DNA of 64,000 bases from Shewanella sp. GD04112 (GCF_029835735.1 NZ_JAOEAL010000001.1:2604001-2668000), one strand, 5' to 3'; shown: positions 1 through 10,091, counted from the first letter of the stretch. Numbers and translations are program-made. The notes: generated from the sequence alone by a model not told the origin.

Positions 1-490
1 CACCTTCTGGTATTGGGTAGACAGCTTTTACTTTTTGAGACTTAATATTTACGGTTTTTGCCTGAATTGCACCAGGGCTATTTATTACAACTTGTCCAGA
101 ATTACTATGAATTACAACGTTCTGATTGTAGTTGTCAAGCAGCATCTTTGATGCAAACTCTGTGAGTGGTGATATTCCTACAACACTTTTTTGCGCATGT
201 TCACTTTTAAATTTTTGTATTAAATCCGCCGGATATAAATCTATTTCCGAGTCAACAATCGTATGATGACGACTGCACAGCAATATCAAGTTGTCAAACG
301 AGTTCCTTTCATCATCTGTTTGCGAGGCATCATATCGAGGACCATTTTTATTCGCAGCCTTGATGTGAGCTATCTCCCCGGTAACGGTGCCTGACGATTC
401 AATTATTGGCGACCTGCATTCAGGAAAAGCGCATTCATTTGCAGACATCGCAAACAGTCTTTTTATAGCAGATATTTTAATAGAACCCAT
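1..490 (-). CDS. HNH endonuclease domain protein, partial
   Basis: The gene starts with ATG at 490 and runs off the left edge, so only the first 163 codons are visible. The start is supported by GGAG three bases before the ATG. The early residues hold a Cys pair (NECAFPEC), then an AHIKA motif, a stretch ending DNLILLC, and SRHHTIVD. This is the usual layout of an HNH/McrA-type nuclease whose beta-beta-alpha-metal site cuts DNA. The rest of the visible protein is polar and not recognised. It lies 48 bases after the pPIWI-RE stop on the same strand with no obvious terminator between, so it is probably the last gene of that operon. Whether it is part of the defence system or a passenger cannot be told from one locus. 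The HNH call is seen in the sequence; the defence role is inference. Confidence 0.8.
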   Translation of the reverse strand, partial: MGSIKISAIKRLFAMSANECAFPECRSPIIESSGTVTGEIAHIKAANKNGPRYDASQTDDERNSFDNLILLCSRHHTIVDSEIDLYPADLIQKFKSEHAQKSVVGISPLTEFASKMLLDNYNQNVVIHSNSGQVVINSPGAIQAKTVNIKSQKVKAVYPIPEG

Positions 491-538
491 AATCTCCAAT
501 TCCACTTCAAACACTTATATTTAGGGAAAAGTTAGTAA

Positions 539-3310
539 TTAAAGTTTAAGGTACTCCTCTAATTTATTCATCACAAAGATTGGGGAAGGAGACTTCACCC
601 AAGTCTCAAGTCTTGCAGGCATCAACCCGCGCCTAAGCGAAGCTGAAAACTGTGATATTGTATCCGGTTCATCTTCGGGTAAAGAACTGATTAGTGTAAA
701 CTCAGTGGCATTTGGTCGCATTGCCTGCTTTATATCTGGTGAGAATGTTTTCACTACTTTTTCTTTGGTTTTGGGATTTGCCTGACTCACTGTTAATGTC
801 CTGTAGCAACTTAACCCTCGTGTATATTGTTGGATTGGTTCACCAAGCGACCAATATACAGGCAAGTCTGTTGTATGCAACTTGAATAGACTGGGGGTCG
901 TTGTAGGTTTATCATGCCCGTCGACTATTTTGTGCTGAAGTAATTTGGGTGCCTGATCTCTAACTCTGACGATTCTCAACAGAGACCACTTACTCTTAGC
1001 ATGTGTGGCAAAATCAGCCACACCACTATCACCTAACCAATTCCAATAACTGCGGCAGCCTTCAGCTTTGATATATACATATGCATGAGGTGTACTTTTT
1101 TGTGCTTCATCTAAAATCGACGAGCAAAACTCTTTCACCAAGTGCTGTTTGTCACCCCATGACTTACCCAAGGACAAAGTTGCTTCAGATCTTTTTGTTA
1201 AATATTGAATAGCATTCCTAAATGGCATCCAATCTGTAATCACATTTTGAGCTGTACTATGAGCAATTTTGATTTCGGTTAATCCCGACTCTATACAAAC
1301 TCTGGACGCAACGATAATCTCAGCTTTGCTCGCACGAGTCTCAGTTGTCGCGGTAAACATATTAATGCCATATAGGTACTTAGGTGCTTTTTCATCAGAA
1401 TGGTAATGAGAGGTGCGTTTCGAGAGGTTCGGCAGTTTACCAAGATGTCCGAAAATCAAATCCAGCAAAGCTTGCTGAGCCTGCATAATGTATTTTTCAA
1501 GTTTGGTAGTCGAGCTGCTCCTTGTATCTGGAGGTAGCAAGTATTGAACCGGGAATCCTTGTTCACTGGAAAAAGCTAATTTAGCCGCTGGTTTGTTCAC
1601 CTCGTCGTCAGGTTTAGGCCCTGAACTCGTTTCATAAAACATAGGCGCCTGGATTAGGCATATAGACGACATTGAATCTTCGGAGAGACTTTTGACGAAA
1701 CCTTCCCATTGCTTCTTGCGAGCCGATTTTCGTGTGTGCTTATTTTTCACCTCACTGCTGGGTAGGTCTACCCGCGGCCCGTGAACGAGCTCGGGAAGCG
1801 AAACAGATTTTATTGTTAAGCAATCACCAAAAAGGGTATATGCAATTCGTTTGAGCACCTCCCCTTCAGCTGCAGATTGTGAAACGAGAAAAAGCGTCTG
1901 TGATTTCACGTGTTTCGTAACATTTTCATCGCTCAGATACCCTTGGATTAAGTCGGGCAAATATACTTTTGTACCGGCAGTTAATGCATCGATATCATCA
2001 TATTCAAACAAAGAGGGTGGAAGGGGTTGTCCGAGATAGAGTGAGTCTGCCGCCTCAAGCTTGATATCCGTCGGTTTATCTTTGACTAACTTGCTCATAT
2101 AAGTCACGTTAGAAAACGCTTTAATCGGGCTTTTGACTCGTTCAAATGCACTAAACGGTGTAAAGCCAAATTTTGACAAAATTTGAGAGATGAGATCAAA
2201 TGCGTCTTTTCTATCCTTTTCGGGGACTCCAGCTCCAATTTCGTTTTTTTGATCACCTTCATTTTCATAGTCATGCACTATTCCAATGAAATCGCTTTGG
2301 TCAGAAGGCTCCTGAAACATCAAAGCCTCTGTAAATGTAAGGTCAAAGCGACGTTCCAAGGCGGAAAATGCGCTATCTGGTGTCCACTTCCAATTATTAG
2401 TTTGATTTTTTTCCAGACAAAAATGATAAGCGCGAGTACCTTCAGACTCTATGAGATATCCACTTTTTGTGAGTGCTCGGGTGTAATCATTATTTAAGCT
2501 TTCCAACCATCTGCGTTTTTTGAAGTTAATGTTGATTATTGGAGTATTATCAGTTGGCAAGGTTTCGACTGAGATTTCACAAACCAAACTGAATCGTCCC
2601 TCTTGGTGATCATTAATGGGAAGTGTCACTAATTCTGCTCGATTACCTCCGTGCCCAGCAACACGACGAACAGGTGGTAACTCAGGAAAAATCACTTCAC
2701 CTTCCAGCAGAACAGCGATGTCATTGGCTGATATAGTCAAACGCTCTCCAAGAGATGGTGCCGTATCAACATGCGGGGAAATCCATGGATAGAGACAAAG
2801 TGAATCATCCGTAAAAGTTACTAACGAGGTGTTATCTGCCAAACCGTACATTTCCTCGCGGAAATGATCCGGAATATCATAGCGTTCAATAAAACCTGTC
2901 ATGTCATGCTCAATCCACTCATCCAAGCATGCATAGAATCGTTCTACAGTATGTATATTTTGCTTAAACAAGCCACACAGTGATATGTCTTTGCGATATA
3001 GAGAGTGTGGTCCTAGTCCTAGATACTGATTGGTCGAAAGTAGGTTGGGCAAGCTGCCATGTAACAAATTACGTAATGCCGATGTAGGTAATGTTACATT
3101 TTTGTCTTTAGCTCCTTGTTTTATAAAGTGTTGTTCGGCCAGTTTATAGATGTCAGCAAACAAGGCCATAGCATGTGGTGTCCAATACGCTTTAGTCACC
3201 TGAACGTTCAATACTTGAGGGTATACTGGCGGACTAAATGCCATCGCGAGATCTTGTATAATGTTTTGGTCTTGTCTGTTCACTTGTTCAATATCCTTTT
3301 CGGTGCTCAT
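539..3310 (-). CDS. pPIWI-RE family protein (prokaryotic PIWI/Argonaute relative)
   Basis: A 923-residue protein that I place in the pPIWI-RE family, mainly from context: it directly follows a DinG-like helicase and a protein with an HTH, a zinc ribbon and a PD-(D/E)xK site, the three-gene set described for this family by Burroughs, Iyer and Aravind. The length and a C-terminal part typical of the family (YWSLGEPIQ, then TRGLSCYR about 80 residues from the end, closing with LPARLETWV) agree. The C-terminal half would be the RNase H-fold PIWI module and the N-terminal half the family-specific X module. I cannot place the name-giving Arg and Glu with certainty. The start is ATG at 3310, overlapping the helicase stop as TAATG with AGGA upstream; an ATG at 3337 inside the helicase gene is less likely. 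The predicted role is nucleic-acid-guided or R-loop-directed defence against plasmids or phages. Confidence 0.75.
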   Translation of the reverse strand: MSTEKDIEQVNRQDQNIIQDLAMAFSPPVYPQVLNVQVTKAYWTPHAMALFADIYKLAEQHFIKQGAKDKNVTLPTSALRNLLHGSLPNLLSTNQYLGLGPHSLYRKDISLCGLFKQNIHTVERFYACLDEWIEHDMTGFIERYDIPDHFREEMYGLADNTSLVTFTDDSLCLYPWISPHVDTAPSLGERLTISANDIAVLLEGEVIFPELPPVRRVAGHGGNRAELVTLPINDHQEGRFSLVCEISVETLPTDNTPIININFKKRRWLESLNNDYTRALTKSGYLIESEGTRAYHFCLEKNQTNNWKWTPDSAFSALERRFDLTFTEALMFQEPSDQSDFIGIVHDYENEGDQKNEIGAGVPEKDRKDAFDLISQILSKFGFTPFSAFERVKSPIKAFSNVTYMSKLVKDKPTDIKLEAADSLYLGQPLPPSLFEYDDIDALTAGTKVYLPDLIQGYLSDENVTKHVKSQTLFLVSQSAAEGEVLKRIAYTLFGDCLTIKSVSLPELVHGPRVDLPSSEVKNKHTRKSARKKQWEGFVKSLSEDSMSSICLIQAPMFYETSSGPKPDDEVNKPAAKLAFSSEQGFPVQYLLPPDTRSSSTTKLEKYIMQAQQALLDLIFGHLGKLPNLSKRTSHYHSDEKAPKYLYGINMFTATTETRASKAEIIVASRVCIESGLTEIKIAHSTAQNVITDWMPFRNAIQYLTKRSEATLSLGKSWGDKQHLVKEFCSSILDEAQKSTPHAYVYIKAEGCRSYWNWLGDSGVADFATHAKSKWSLLRIVRVRDQAPKLLQHKIVDGHDKPTTTPSLFKLHTTDLPVYWSLGEPIQQYTRGLSCYRTLTVSQANPKTKEKVVKTFSPDIKQAMRPNATEFTLISSLPEDEPDTISQFSASLRRGLMPARLETWVKSPSPIFVMNKLEEYLKL

Positions 3311-6300
3311 TACTCTAATCCTTCCTGAAAGAAACATCCTGGCTGGTAGTTCTCTTGAACTGTTGGGTCTTCATAATCGCTTTGTCGGCTGTATAACAAA
3401 TTTTCAGTTTCAACAAGAGGGTCCAGAAAAGACCTATAAAGTCTGGTATAAATGGCTGCATGTTTTGGGTCAGGATGGTTTATGCACTCGGTCAGTATAT
3501 CGATAAGTTGAACTAACATACTGCTTACTGGCGTATCTTTCTCGCCATGACATGACATTTGTGCCCAAGCAGCGTCTACAAAAAAGCATTGAACTGGGCA
3601 TCCATTGCGCATGCCTCTGCCTATTGTTTGCAACAACTCCACAGCAATATTGGCTGTAAATGGTTCAAGTAGCTTACCAAGACGACTGGCCATAAGAGGA
3701 TTACGAAGCAATCGTCCAATTTGGAAGTAAGTTTCCTTACGACTTATTTTCAGACACTCTGCAACTTCTTCAAGACTTGCAACAGAACTGAAATTCCGTT
3801 GGTTAAACGCTTCAGAACGGCGACCAGCAATACTTACAAGCAAAGAGAGATCATCGACAGATGGATGGGGTCGCGTCAAAAAAAACAAACAGCCAATTGC
3901 CGCATCACGTGGACGCTCTCCATTTGTAAAAACGATATTTACTCCCCTACCTATAGCACCCATAGGGAAAATCAAAAGTTCTATTGAATCATCATCGCCA
4001 ATTGCTTCCACCTGAGAGGCAGTAATATAACCCGTCTTACCCGAATGTTTTTCTACGTCTTTGGTTAAGGCCACCGTTTTCGATCGCCACTCAGGAAACC
4101 GCATATCAATAAACATTTTTAATTGTTCGCATTGAGCAAAGCTATTGACCACGAAAGCTGCTTTTCTTTTTTTTAATCCTGAATCAAATGTATTTATGGC
4201 ATCTTCAACGACACGATTATTAAGCAGATGAAAAACCATACGTTCTAGATTATCTTTGCGCTTTTTCTCTAAGGTTTCTCCACTGTAGCGCAAATATTCT
4301 TTACCCTGTGCTGAAGCTTTGATTGGCAAAAAGACAAAGCGACTTTGAGTAACTGCTTTTTTCTTTTCGAGCCCGCGGACGATATAATCAGGCTCCTTCG
4401 TGACATGAAATGCAGGACTTTGTTCTAGGAAGCTGGTAGCACTAGTAAGCAAGACTTTAGGGTTAGAGCCTGCATTCATTTTGAATTTATGCAGGTTGTA
4501 CATATATGCTCTAGGAGAGCCTGCAAATAACACATATTGAAGCCGAATATTCTTTGATCCTGCTCTGTTTCCAGATGTAGCACCTTCAGACGAGAAAAAT
4601 CGTACTCCTGAAAGACCGCCAAGAATGTTGTCATTGGTATGTTTCAATAAGTCTGCAGAGCAGCGCTGGTCAATATTTAATGGCTCAATAAATCCTTGTT
4701 CTATAAGAGCATTCGCATGAGGCTCTAACTTTCGATAACCTAATATTGTGAACGACACAGCAGTTAAAAGGCGTACTTGCTGTATTTTCTGCACTACCCG
4801 ATCTTCTGGGATATACGGATTGATGGTATCCAAAATCTCAGTCAGAGCATCATCTAGCCCTGCATCATGCTCCTCACTCAACCAAATCCGAAAAGCTCTA
4901 ACTAATACATTATGGCGCTCTTTAACATCTTCTTTGGAAATAAACAGGCTACTAGCTATAAATGCAACATCCAAGTTCTTACCAATAACCTCCTCGGACA
5001 ACCCAAGCCTGTTTATGAATGCATGGACCGCGGCACTTTCCCATAACTGCGATAACGCATCTTTTTTACGAAATAGAGAGTCACGATCAGAGGCAACTTT
5101 GACTTTTTTACTGTTATTACCTGAAATTAGTTCACCCAAAATTCTTGCGGGCGTTAATAAACTCCCTTCGTAACGAGCCATTTGTAATCGGTCAAGTGAC
5201 TGGATGGCATTAACCAATAAGTGACTACAACGGCTGAAATCGAGTGTACTGACATAAAATGAGAATATCTGCGGGTCCCCAAGCGTATAATTGTGACCAG
5301 CAGCTAACTCTCTATGTCTGTTAAGTAAGTCGGCATTAAATGAATTAGCATCACCGGTCAATGACAACGTTGCAATCCCTTGCTCGTCCAAGTGACTTTG
5401 AACTTTGTCTGCTTCATCAAATATTACTACATCACTTCGTCTGGCAATTAGTTCGAAGTAGCGCATTTTTTGCGTCAACGTATGTTTTGGTACCTCAGTG
5501 TCCGCAGAAGCAATATGCCCCAACCAAACATTGGCCTCTACTAACTCTCTTGGAGCAAGCTGATAACCACACTGCGACCAAAGTGGACATAATCTTGACT
5601 GCATTTTTGCTGCACTACTTCGACTGCTCGAGTCTTCATTTTTCTCCAGAACATCTTCGCAAAATACTTCTTCAGGCACTAACCCTGCATCAAACGCTGT
5701 GGTATATGCAGGTAGCGGGCAACTTGTAGCGAAATATTTAGCCCCTGGCAAAGTACTGGCGAAACCATTGAGATGGTCTCCACTTGCCAGAGACTCTGCC
5801 AACTGATGCGCATGGCGCTTGCGGGTGTTTCTACTTCGGCCCATTAACAAACTGGCTTTTACGTCGTAACGCTGTAACGTTGTCATATACTGGCGACATA
5901 CTTCTATAGAGGGAAAAAACATCACCGTCCGAAAGCCTTTTTCTGACAGCCATTTAGTTATACAAACGAGCAATGTGGTTTTTCCTGAACCTGGTAAGCC
6001 GATAAGATGTTTCATCTCATCTAGTGTAATGACTTCTGTAACTAAAAATTTTCCATCGACTTGTGGGACTTCACATATTATGTTCTTGAGTCGGTTCTCC
6101 CAATTACCAAGACGATACCCACGTTCTTTGTCAACATCATCCATTTGGCGCGCTAATTCACGTAACTCTGAAACAGGAATCTTTATAGGGTCCTTTTTGG
6201 GAGGGGATAAATCATGGTGAAGTGGAGCAACCTGTTTTGGTAATCCCTTGATCTCATATGTAAAAGATGTATTCGTGTCTTTTATTTGAATGAAGTGTTT

Positions 6301-6720
6301 TGCGTTACCGGGTGAGATAAACTGAACGCTGTGAGCAGAGGGTTGATATGTCATTGCTAAGTGCTGCACAGCGTCGTTAAATTCTACAGGAGGGTGATCA
6401 AAGGCAAACTCGAATTCGAGCGTCTTTTCATTGATTTTGAAAAGTCTTCTGTCTACGCTGCCCATTGTCTGATTCGAGGCATGATGTTCATTGTACCTAA
6501 TGATGCATTTTCGGATTGCTGATATGTTGCTTAAGTGGAAGCATATTCGTCTGATATTAACGAGTGCTTCTTCATGACCAGACATCTGTGGTGTGCTAGC
6601 AACACTTCGATAGCCAGACAGCAGCAATGGAGCCATTTTTAAGCAAGAAGTCCCTAAATAGTGAGACATAAAAACACAAAGCCAATTGATCACATTAGGG
6701 CCTTTCCACTTGGGAACCAT
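3310..6720 (-). CDS. DinG/XPD-like superfamily 2 helicase of the pPIWI-RE system
   Basis: A 1136-residue helicase. Walker A is GLPGSGKTT at about residues 241-249 and motif II is DEAD at 435-438. Near the C-terminus, QTIGRGMRNG matches motif VI. Between motifs I and II lie four cysteines at about 334, 354, 378 and 384, the last pair in CPLWSQC. This is the position and spacing of the 4Fe-4S cluster of XPD/DinG helicases, so this is probably an iron-sulfur 5'-3' helicase. The first 230 residues are not a helicase core and may be an accessory module. It starts with ATG at 6720, overlapping the upstream stop as TAATG, and ends the same way into the pPIWI-RE gene, so the three proteins are probably translated together. 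In the published model the helicase unwinds DNA or R-loops for the PIWI protein and nuclease. Confidence 0.85.
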   Translation of the reverse strand: MVPKWKGPNVINWLCVFMSHYLGTSCLKMAPLLLSGYRSVASTPQMSGHEEALVNIRRICFHLSNISAIRKCIIRYNEHHASNQTMGSVDRRLFKINEKTLEFEFAFDHPPVEFNDAVQHLAMTYQPSAHSVQFISPGNAKHFIQIKDTNTSFTYEIKGLPKQVAPLHHDLSPPKKDPIKIPVSELRELARQMDDVDKERGYRLGNWENRLKNIICEVPQVDGKFLVTEVITLDEMKHLIGLPGSGKTTLLVCITKWLSEKGFRTVMFFPSIEVCRQYMTTLQRYDVKASLLMGRSRNTRKRHAHQLAESLASGDHLNGFASTLPGAKYFATSCPLPAYTTAFDAGLVPEEVFCEDVLEKNEDSSSRSSAAKMQSRLCPLWSQCGYQLAPRELVEANVWLGHIASADTEVPKHTLTQKMRYFELIARRSDVVIFDEADKVQSHLDEQGIATLSLTGDANSFNADLLNRHRELAAGHNYTLGDPQIFSFYVSTLDFSRCSHLLVNAIQSLDRLQMARYEGSLLTPARILGELISGNNSKKVKVASDRDSLFRKKDALSQLWESAAVHAFINRLGLSEEVIGKNLDVAFIASSLFISKEDVKERHNVLVRAFRIWLSEEHDAGLDDALTEILDTINPYIPEDRVVQKIQQVRLLTAVSFTILGYRKLEPHANALIEQGFIEPLNIDQRCSADLLKHTNDNILGGLSGVRFFSSEGATSGNRAGSKNIRLQYVLFAGSPRAYMYNLHKFKMNAGSNPKVLLTSATSFLEQSPAFHVTKEPDYIVRGLEKKKAVTQSRFVFLPIKASAQGKEYLRYSGETLEKKRKDNLERMVFHLLNNRVVEDAINTFDSGLKKRKAAFVVNSFAQCEQLKMFIDMRFPEWRSKTVALTKDVEKHSGKTGYITASQVEAIGDDDSIELLIFPMGAIGRGVNIVFTNGERPRDAAIGCLFFLTRPHPSVDDLSLLVSIAGRRSEAFNQRNFSSVASLEEVAECLKISRKETYFQIGRLLRNPLMASRLGKLLEPFTANIAVELLQTIGRGMRNGCPVQCFFVDAAWAQMSCHGEKDTPVSSMLVQLIDILTECINHPDPKHAAIYTRLYRSFLDPLVETENLLYSRQSDYEDPTVQENYQPGCFFQEGLE

Positions 6721-8192
6721 TACATATCCTCCAACCAGCGAACAACTTCAGCGACAGACATGAATTCAAGTTTCACATTACCGCGATAGTACCTCGCCAA
6801 TATCTCTAGATACTCTCGCTGATGATGGATAAGGTTGTCGTTTACAGCGATTATTTTGTGATGATACTCTGATAACCCTCCAATCGAACCCGATAGCTTC
6901 TGAGCCAGAAAATGTGGGCTTTGATACGATTTCACATCTATGCCAACATCATATCCATCTATTGATATATCACATTGATCGCTGTTTGGGAAAAGGCTAC
7001 AACTTAGACCTGTAGACTCTGCTTGATAGAATATTTTTAGTTCATCAATTGCTGGCCCGAACCAGTAAATGAGTAAATGAGGTTTGAGTATAAGTAATGA
7101 AGACGTGAGTTCAACGTTTTTTGACAAGGGTTGGTCAACTGAGAATTGACTACACTGTTTAATAGAGCAACGACCAACTCCGTGGCGTTCCATTTTGATA
7201 GGCACGCCGCAACTTTTACATACATGCAGTCTTCTGTTGATTAGGTCAGCTTCTTGTAAGGACCGATAACAAGCCTGCCGAAGAAACCTATCGGCTTTTT
7301 GAATTCTATTTTCCTTGAGGAAATCCAACAATACCGAACTTTCGACAATTGGATTCTCAGCAACAAAACGGCGAATTTGTGAATAAACTTGGTGTCGCAT
7401 GGCACCAAAGCTTGTACACAGCTGTGAAAATTCTTCAAAACTGTATTTTTCTCTAAGATCAGCATCAGAGCGTATATCAGCTAACTCAATACAATCAAAT
7501 GTAGGGCATCTATGGTCCGGGTCAATCAGAGATACAGTTCGATGCAAAAACGAATTTGAGCTAAACTCTGCAATACCCCACTCATCATCACCAAAAGGCT
7601 TTATGCAACGAGATAATACCTCGTGTACAGATGCGCAGTTGTCGATTTTACCATTGTTAATTCTTAGTTTTCCAAGCAAACACATGGCTTGACGTAACTC
7701 TATGGGTATTTGAGTTCCATCAACCAGCTCACCATGCTCAACCAATAGATACTGCTTTAAAACCCCTTTTGCCAACATTCGGGCTGTGAGTAACTCTTCC
7801 GTTAGTTCTAGAGTTGCTGTTATAGATTCGTCTTCACTGATTTTATCAACAGTCGTTGCTTGTTTGAACAGCTCTTCAAATTTGACAGGTTGTTCAAGGT
7901 AAAATTCTGCTTGTTTTATTGATAGTAGTGGAACTGAATCAGCTATTTGCTGAACTTTCCATCCTTCATTAGTAAGCTTGCGTGCCAATAAGCATTGAAC
8001 TAAATGCCTATAGGAATATCTTTTGCTGGTTGTGGCATCGATGACACCTTTAGTACGGTAATAATTGATTGTGCGTTTACTGAATTCTCGAGCTCTGGAT
8101 ACACAGGAAAGAGCTTCAACATTGTTGATGGTATCAACTAAATCTTCCGCTGTGCCGGACCATTTTGCTTTGTGAGTTAGGATTTCGATCAT
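6720..8192 (-). CDS. HTH, zinc ribbon and PD-(D/E)xK nuclease protein of the pPIWI-RE system
   Basis: A 490-residue protein and the first gene of the pPIWI-RE operon. Residues about 30-90 look like a MerR-type winged helix: SKRTINYYRTKGVI, then YRHLVQCLLARKL and GWKVQQIADSV. A zinc ribbon follows at C325, C328, C342 and C347. The C-terminal part has D408, D412 and the pair D419-V-K421 (GIDVKSY), which fits a restriction-endonuclease-fold active site. This matches the REase component of pPIWI-RE systems. The likely job is to cleave nucleic acid found by the PIWI protein and helicase. The HTH plus the two direct repeats lying against its start codon suggest that it also represses its own operon, which is inference. 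The start is ATG at 8192. I see no clear Shine-Dalgarno because the repeat occupies that place. Confidence 0.78.
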   Translation of the reverse strand: MIEILTHKAKWSGTAEDLVDTINNVEALSCVSRAREFSKRTINYYRTKGVIDATTSKRYSYRHLVQCLLARKLTNEGWKVQQIADSVPLLSIKQAEFYLEQPVKFEELFKQATTVDKISEDESITATLELTEELLTARMLAKGVLKQYLLVEHGELVDGTQIPIELRQAMCLLGKLRINNGKIDNCASVHEVLSRCIKPFGDDEWGIAEFSSNSFLHRTVSLIDPDHRCPTFDCIELADIRSDADLREKYSFEEFSQLCTSFGAMRHQVYSQIRRFVAENPIVESSVLLDFLKENRIQKADRFLRQACYRSLQEADLINRRLHVCKSCGVPIKMERHGVGRCSIKQCSQFSVDQPLSKNVELTSSLLILKPHLLIYWFGPAIDELKIFYQAESTGLSCSLFPNSDQCDISIDGYDVGIDVKSYQSPHFLAQKLSGSIGGLSEYHHKIIAVNDNLIHHQREYLEILARYYRGNVKLEFMSVAEVVRWLEDM

Positions 8193-8248
8193 TGATTTAA
8201 CACCATTTAGTGTTATATTGAATTTGATTTAACACCATTTAGTGTTAT
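8192..8248. promoter_or_regulatory. Two 25-bp direct repeats upstream of the pPIWI-RE operon
   Basis: Copies at 8192-8216 and 8224-8248 are identical over 25 bases, with a period of 32 bp (about three helical turns). Each holds a palindrome of arms TAACAC and GTGTTA around a 6-base spacer. The near copy touches the first base of the start codon of the HTH/REase gene and takes the place of a Shine-Dalgarno sequence. This looks like a tandem operator, most simply bound by the MerR-like domain of that protein. Confidence 0.6.
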
Positions 8249-8570
8249 TTCGTTAGTTAGTACATCAATTCAGCTGCAATCACACTGCTGTGAAGTTTTG
8301 CTAGTAACTACTGCAATTGCTTATTTGTGTTCCACAAACGGTATAACATAACCAAAAAATCCAGTCTGTGCAGTTCGATGAACGTTTTGTATATATGTAG
8401 ACTGCTACCACTGTTTTGTGAACGTCAAAATAAGCCGCCTTTTTGCACGTGACACTCCTACAAAATAAGAGCATAAATTCGCAGCCAGCTCAGTTTCATT
8501 TTTTTAAAAGAAGATTTCGTTCTCGACGGCCATGATAATGACCGAGTCAAACTCCAAGCTTTGAATCCAG
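8249..8570. other. Intergenic gap between the two defence operons
   Basis: About 320 AT-rich bases between the end of jetB and the pPIWI-RE operator. No credible protein gene was found. On the minus strand a seven-codon GTG reading frame at 8425-8448 has AGGAG ahead of it and could be a chance or leader frame. The promoter of the pPIWI-RE operon should lie at the left end, near the repeats. No clear terminator for jetB was recognised. Confidence 0.4.
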
Positions 8571-9128
8571 TTATAGGTTTGCCGACGCAGTTAGTTGTTG
8601 AAACAAATACTTACCCGCTGCTGATAAGATATATCTGTCTGATTTGGTCTTAAAGCAAATTCCCCGATTAACAAGCAATGAGTTCACTGACTCCGAGAGG
8701 GGCAGTTTCATTTTGCAGGCTTCCAGGATTCTCTTCTGCTCATTTATATTGCCAATGTCATCAATTTGCATACGGCTTAGCCCTGCAGTTGGGTCTAAAA
8801 GAATACCTGGTGCGATCCCAAGGGAATACACCCCTCTTAATATCACTAAAAGTAGCACTTGGATATTCGCAGCAACCTCGTTGTATTCTTCCGCCCTGTC
8901 TGTTCGGGTTACGAAAAATGATTCCTCACCGATGCTTTGGATAGTGAAGCCAAGGAGACTGTAAACGTAACGATATTTATCGATGTCATCTATCAGTGCC
9001 CGGAACTTTTGTGAAGACTGTAATTCTCCTTCAATGACCTCATATTTGTTTATTACCGCTCCGGCTATGAAATCCTTGTATATAAGCCGGGAAGCAAACA
9101 CATTCAGGTCAAGGTAGTTATTGTTCAT
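8571..9128 (-). CDS. jetB: JetB-like protein (MukE/KITE-type subunit) of a Wadjet-like system
   Basis: A 185-residue protein, mostly helical, with a C-terminal part that could form a winged helix (ICFKTKSDRYILSAAGKYLFQQL). It overlaps the end of jetA as ATGA, so the two are translationally coupled, as for MukF/MukE-type pairs. The call rests mainly on context: a kleisin-like, an SMC-like and a Toprim-like gene precede it, and the remaining Wadjet part is a small KITE subunit of about this size. No strong motif identifies it alone. Because jetA upstream is broken by an IS, expression and function of this gene are probably reduced (polar effect). Confidence 0.55.
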   Translation of the reverse strand: MNNNYLDLNVFASRLIYKDFIAGAVINKYEVIEGELQSSQKFRALIDDIDKYRYVYSLLGFTIQSIGEESFFVTRTDRAEEYNEVAANIQVLLLVILRGVYSLGIAPGILLDPTAGLSRMQIDDIGNINEQKRILEACKMKLPLSESVNSLLVNRGICFKTKSDRYILSAAGKYLFQQLTASANL

Positions 9129-10091
9129 ATGACGGCTTGTTTCCTTCTTATCAGGTATGACAACTTCTGTGATTTATAGATGATTTCCCCCCTTAACAGG
9201 GTAGGCTTGTAGAGCTTGCTCTCTTCTGCAAAATGCAAAGCATCAAATACGTCTTTCAACTTATAATCTTTTAGATTTTCTTTTAGAAACTGATGTATCG
9301 CCAGGTACAAATCTTGCTCTGCGGCCTGGTTACTGAAACTGGCCATAACTTGCTTGATACGTTGAATACGTTGCTTCTTTTCGAGGCGCTCCTTGGCAGA
9401 TGCGGGGTCTTTAACAGGTGTCCGTTTACTGGAGTTAATAACATCAACTTTATCTAATTGACTGCGGATATACTCGTGAACATACTGCTCATCAGCGTAG
9501 TGAGGTAACTCAATCAGCGCACCCGTAAGGTTAGACGATGTCCAGCTAACCAATCCTCTAAAAGAGCGAGCAGGCTCAAATATAGGTGCGTCCGCGGGTA
9601 TTCTCTTTCCTGTTAACTTGCTGTCTAATCTCGAGACAACTAATTCATGTAGTTCGTTAAACCGTAGTTCGATATTGTTGTACAACTCACGTTGCTTGCG
9701 GTCCATCTCTACATAACGATTCATGCGGCGTCGAGTGTCACCAATCACATCTGCATAGGACAGTAGCTTCATTTCAATAATTGAGATGTTCGCATACTCG
9801 ATGTGAAAGCTGGTTTTGGCAAAACATTCTTTGATTTCTCGAATGAGCTTCATAGCACTCGTGCCGGCAGCCATAACTTTCTCATTTAAGAAAATGAGAG
9901 TGGGCTGTATGTTGCGTTTTGATATCTGTATTACTTCTTGCAAAGCATTACGCACCCGGTCGTTTATAACCATTTGATTGAAATCATGGCTATCCAGAAT
10001 TTCAGAGAGCCTCTTGCCCCCTGTGTCAGGATTGTTGTCACCCCTAAATAATCATTATGTTTAAAGACAGGGTGCGGCAAAAGAGAACGAT

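Noticed and set aside
8192..8248. Direct repeats as a CRISPR array
   Set aside because: Only two copies, spacer of seven bases and no cas genes; the position at a start codon fits an operator.
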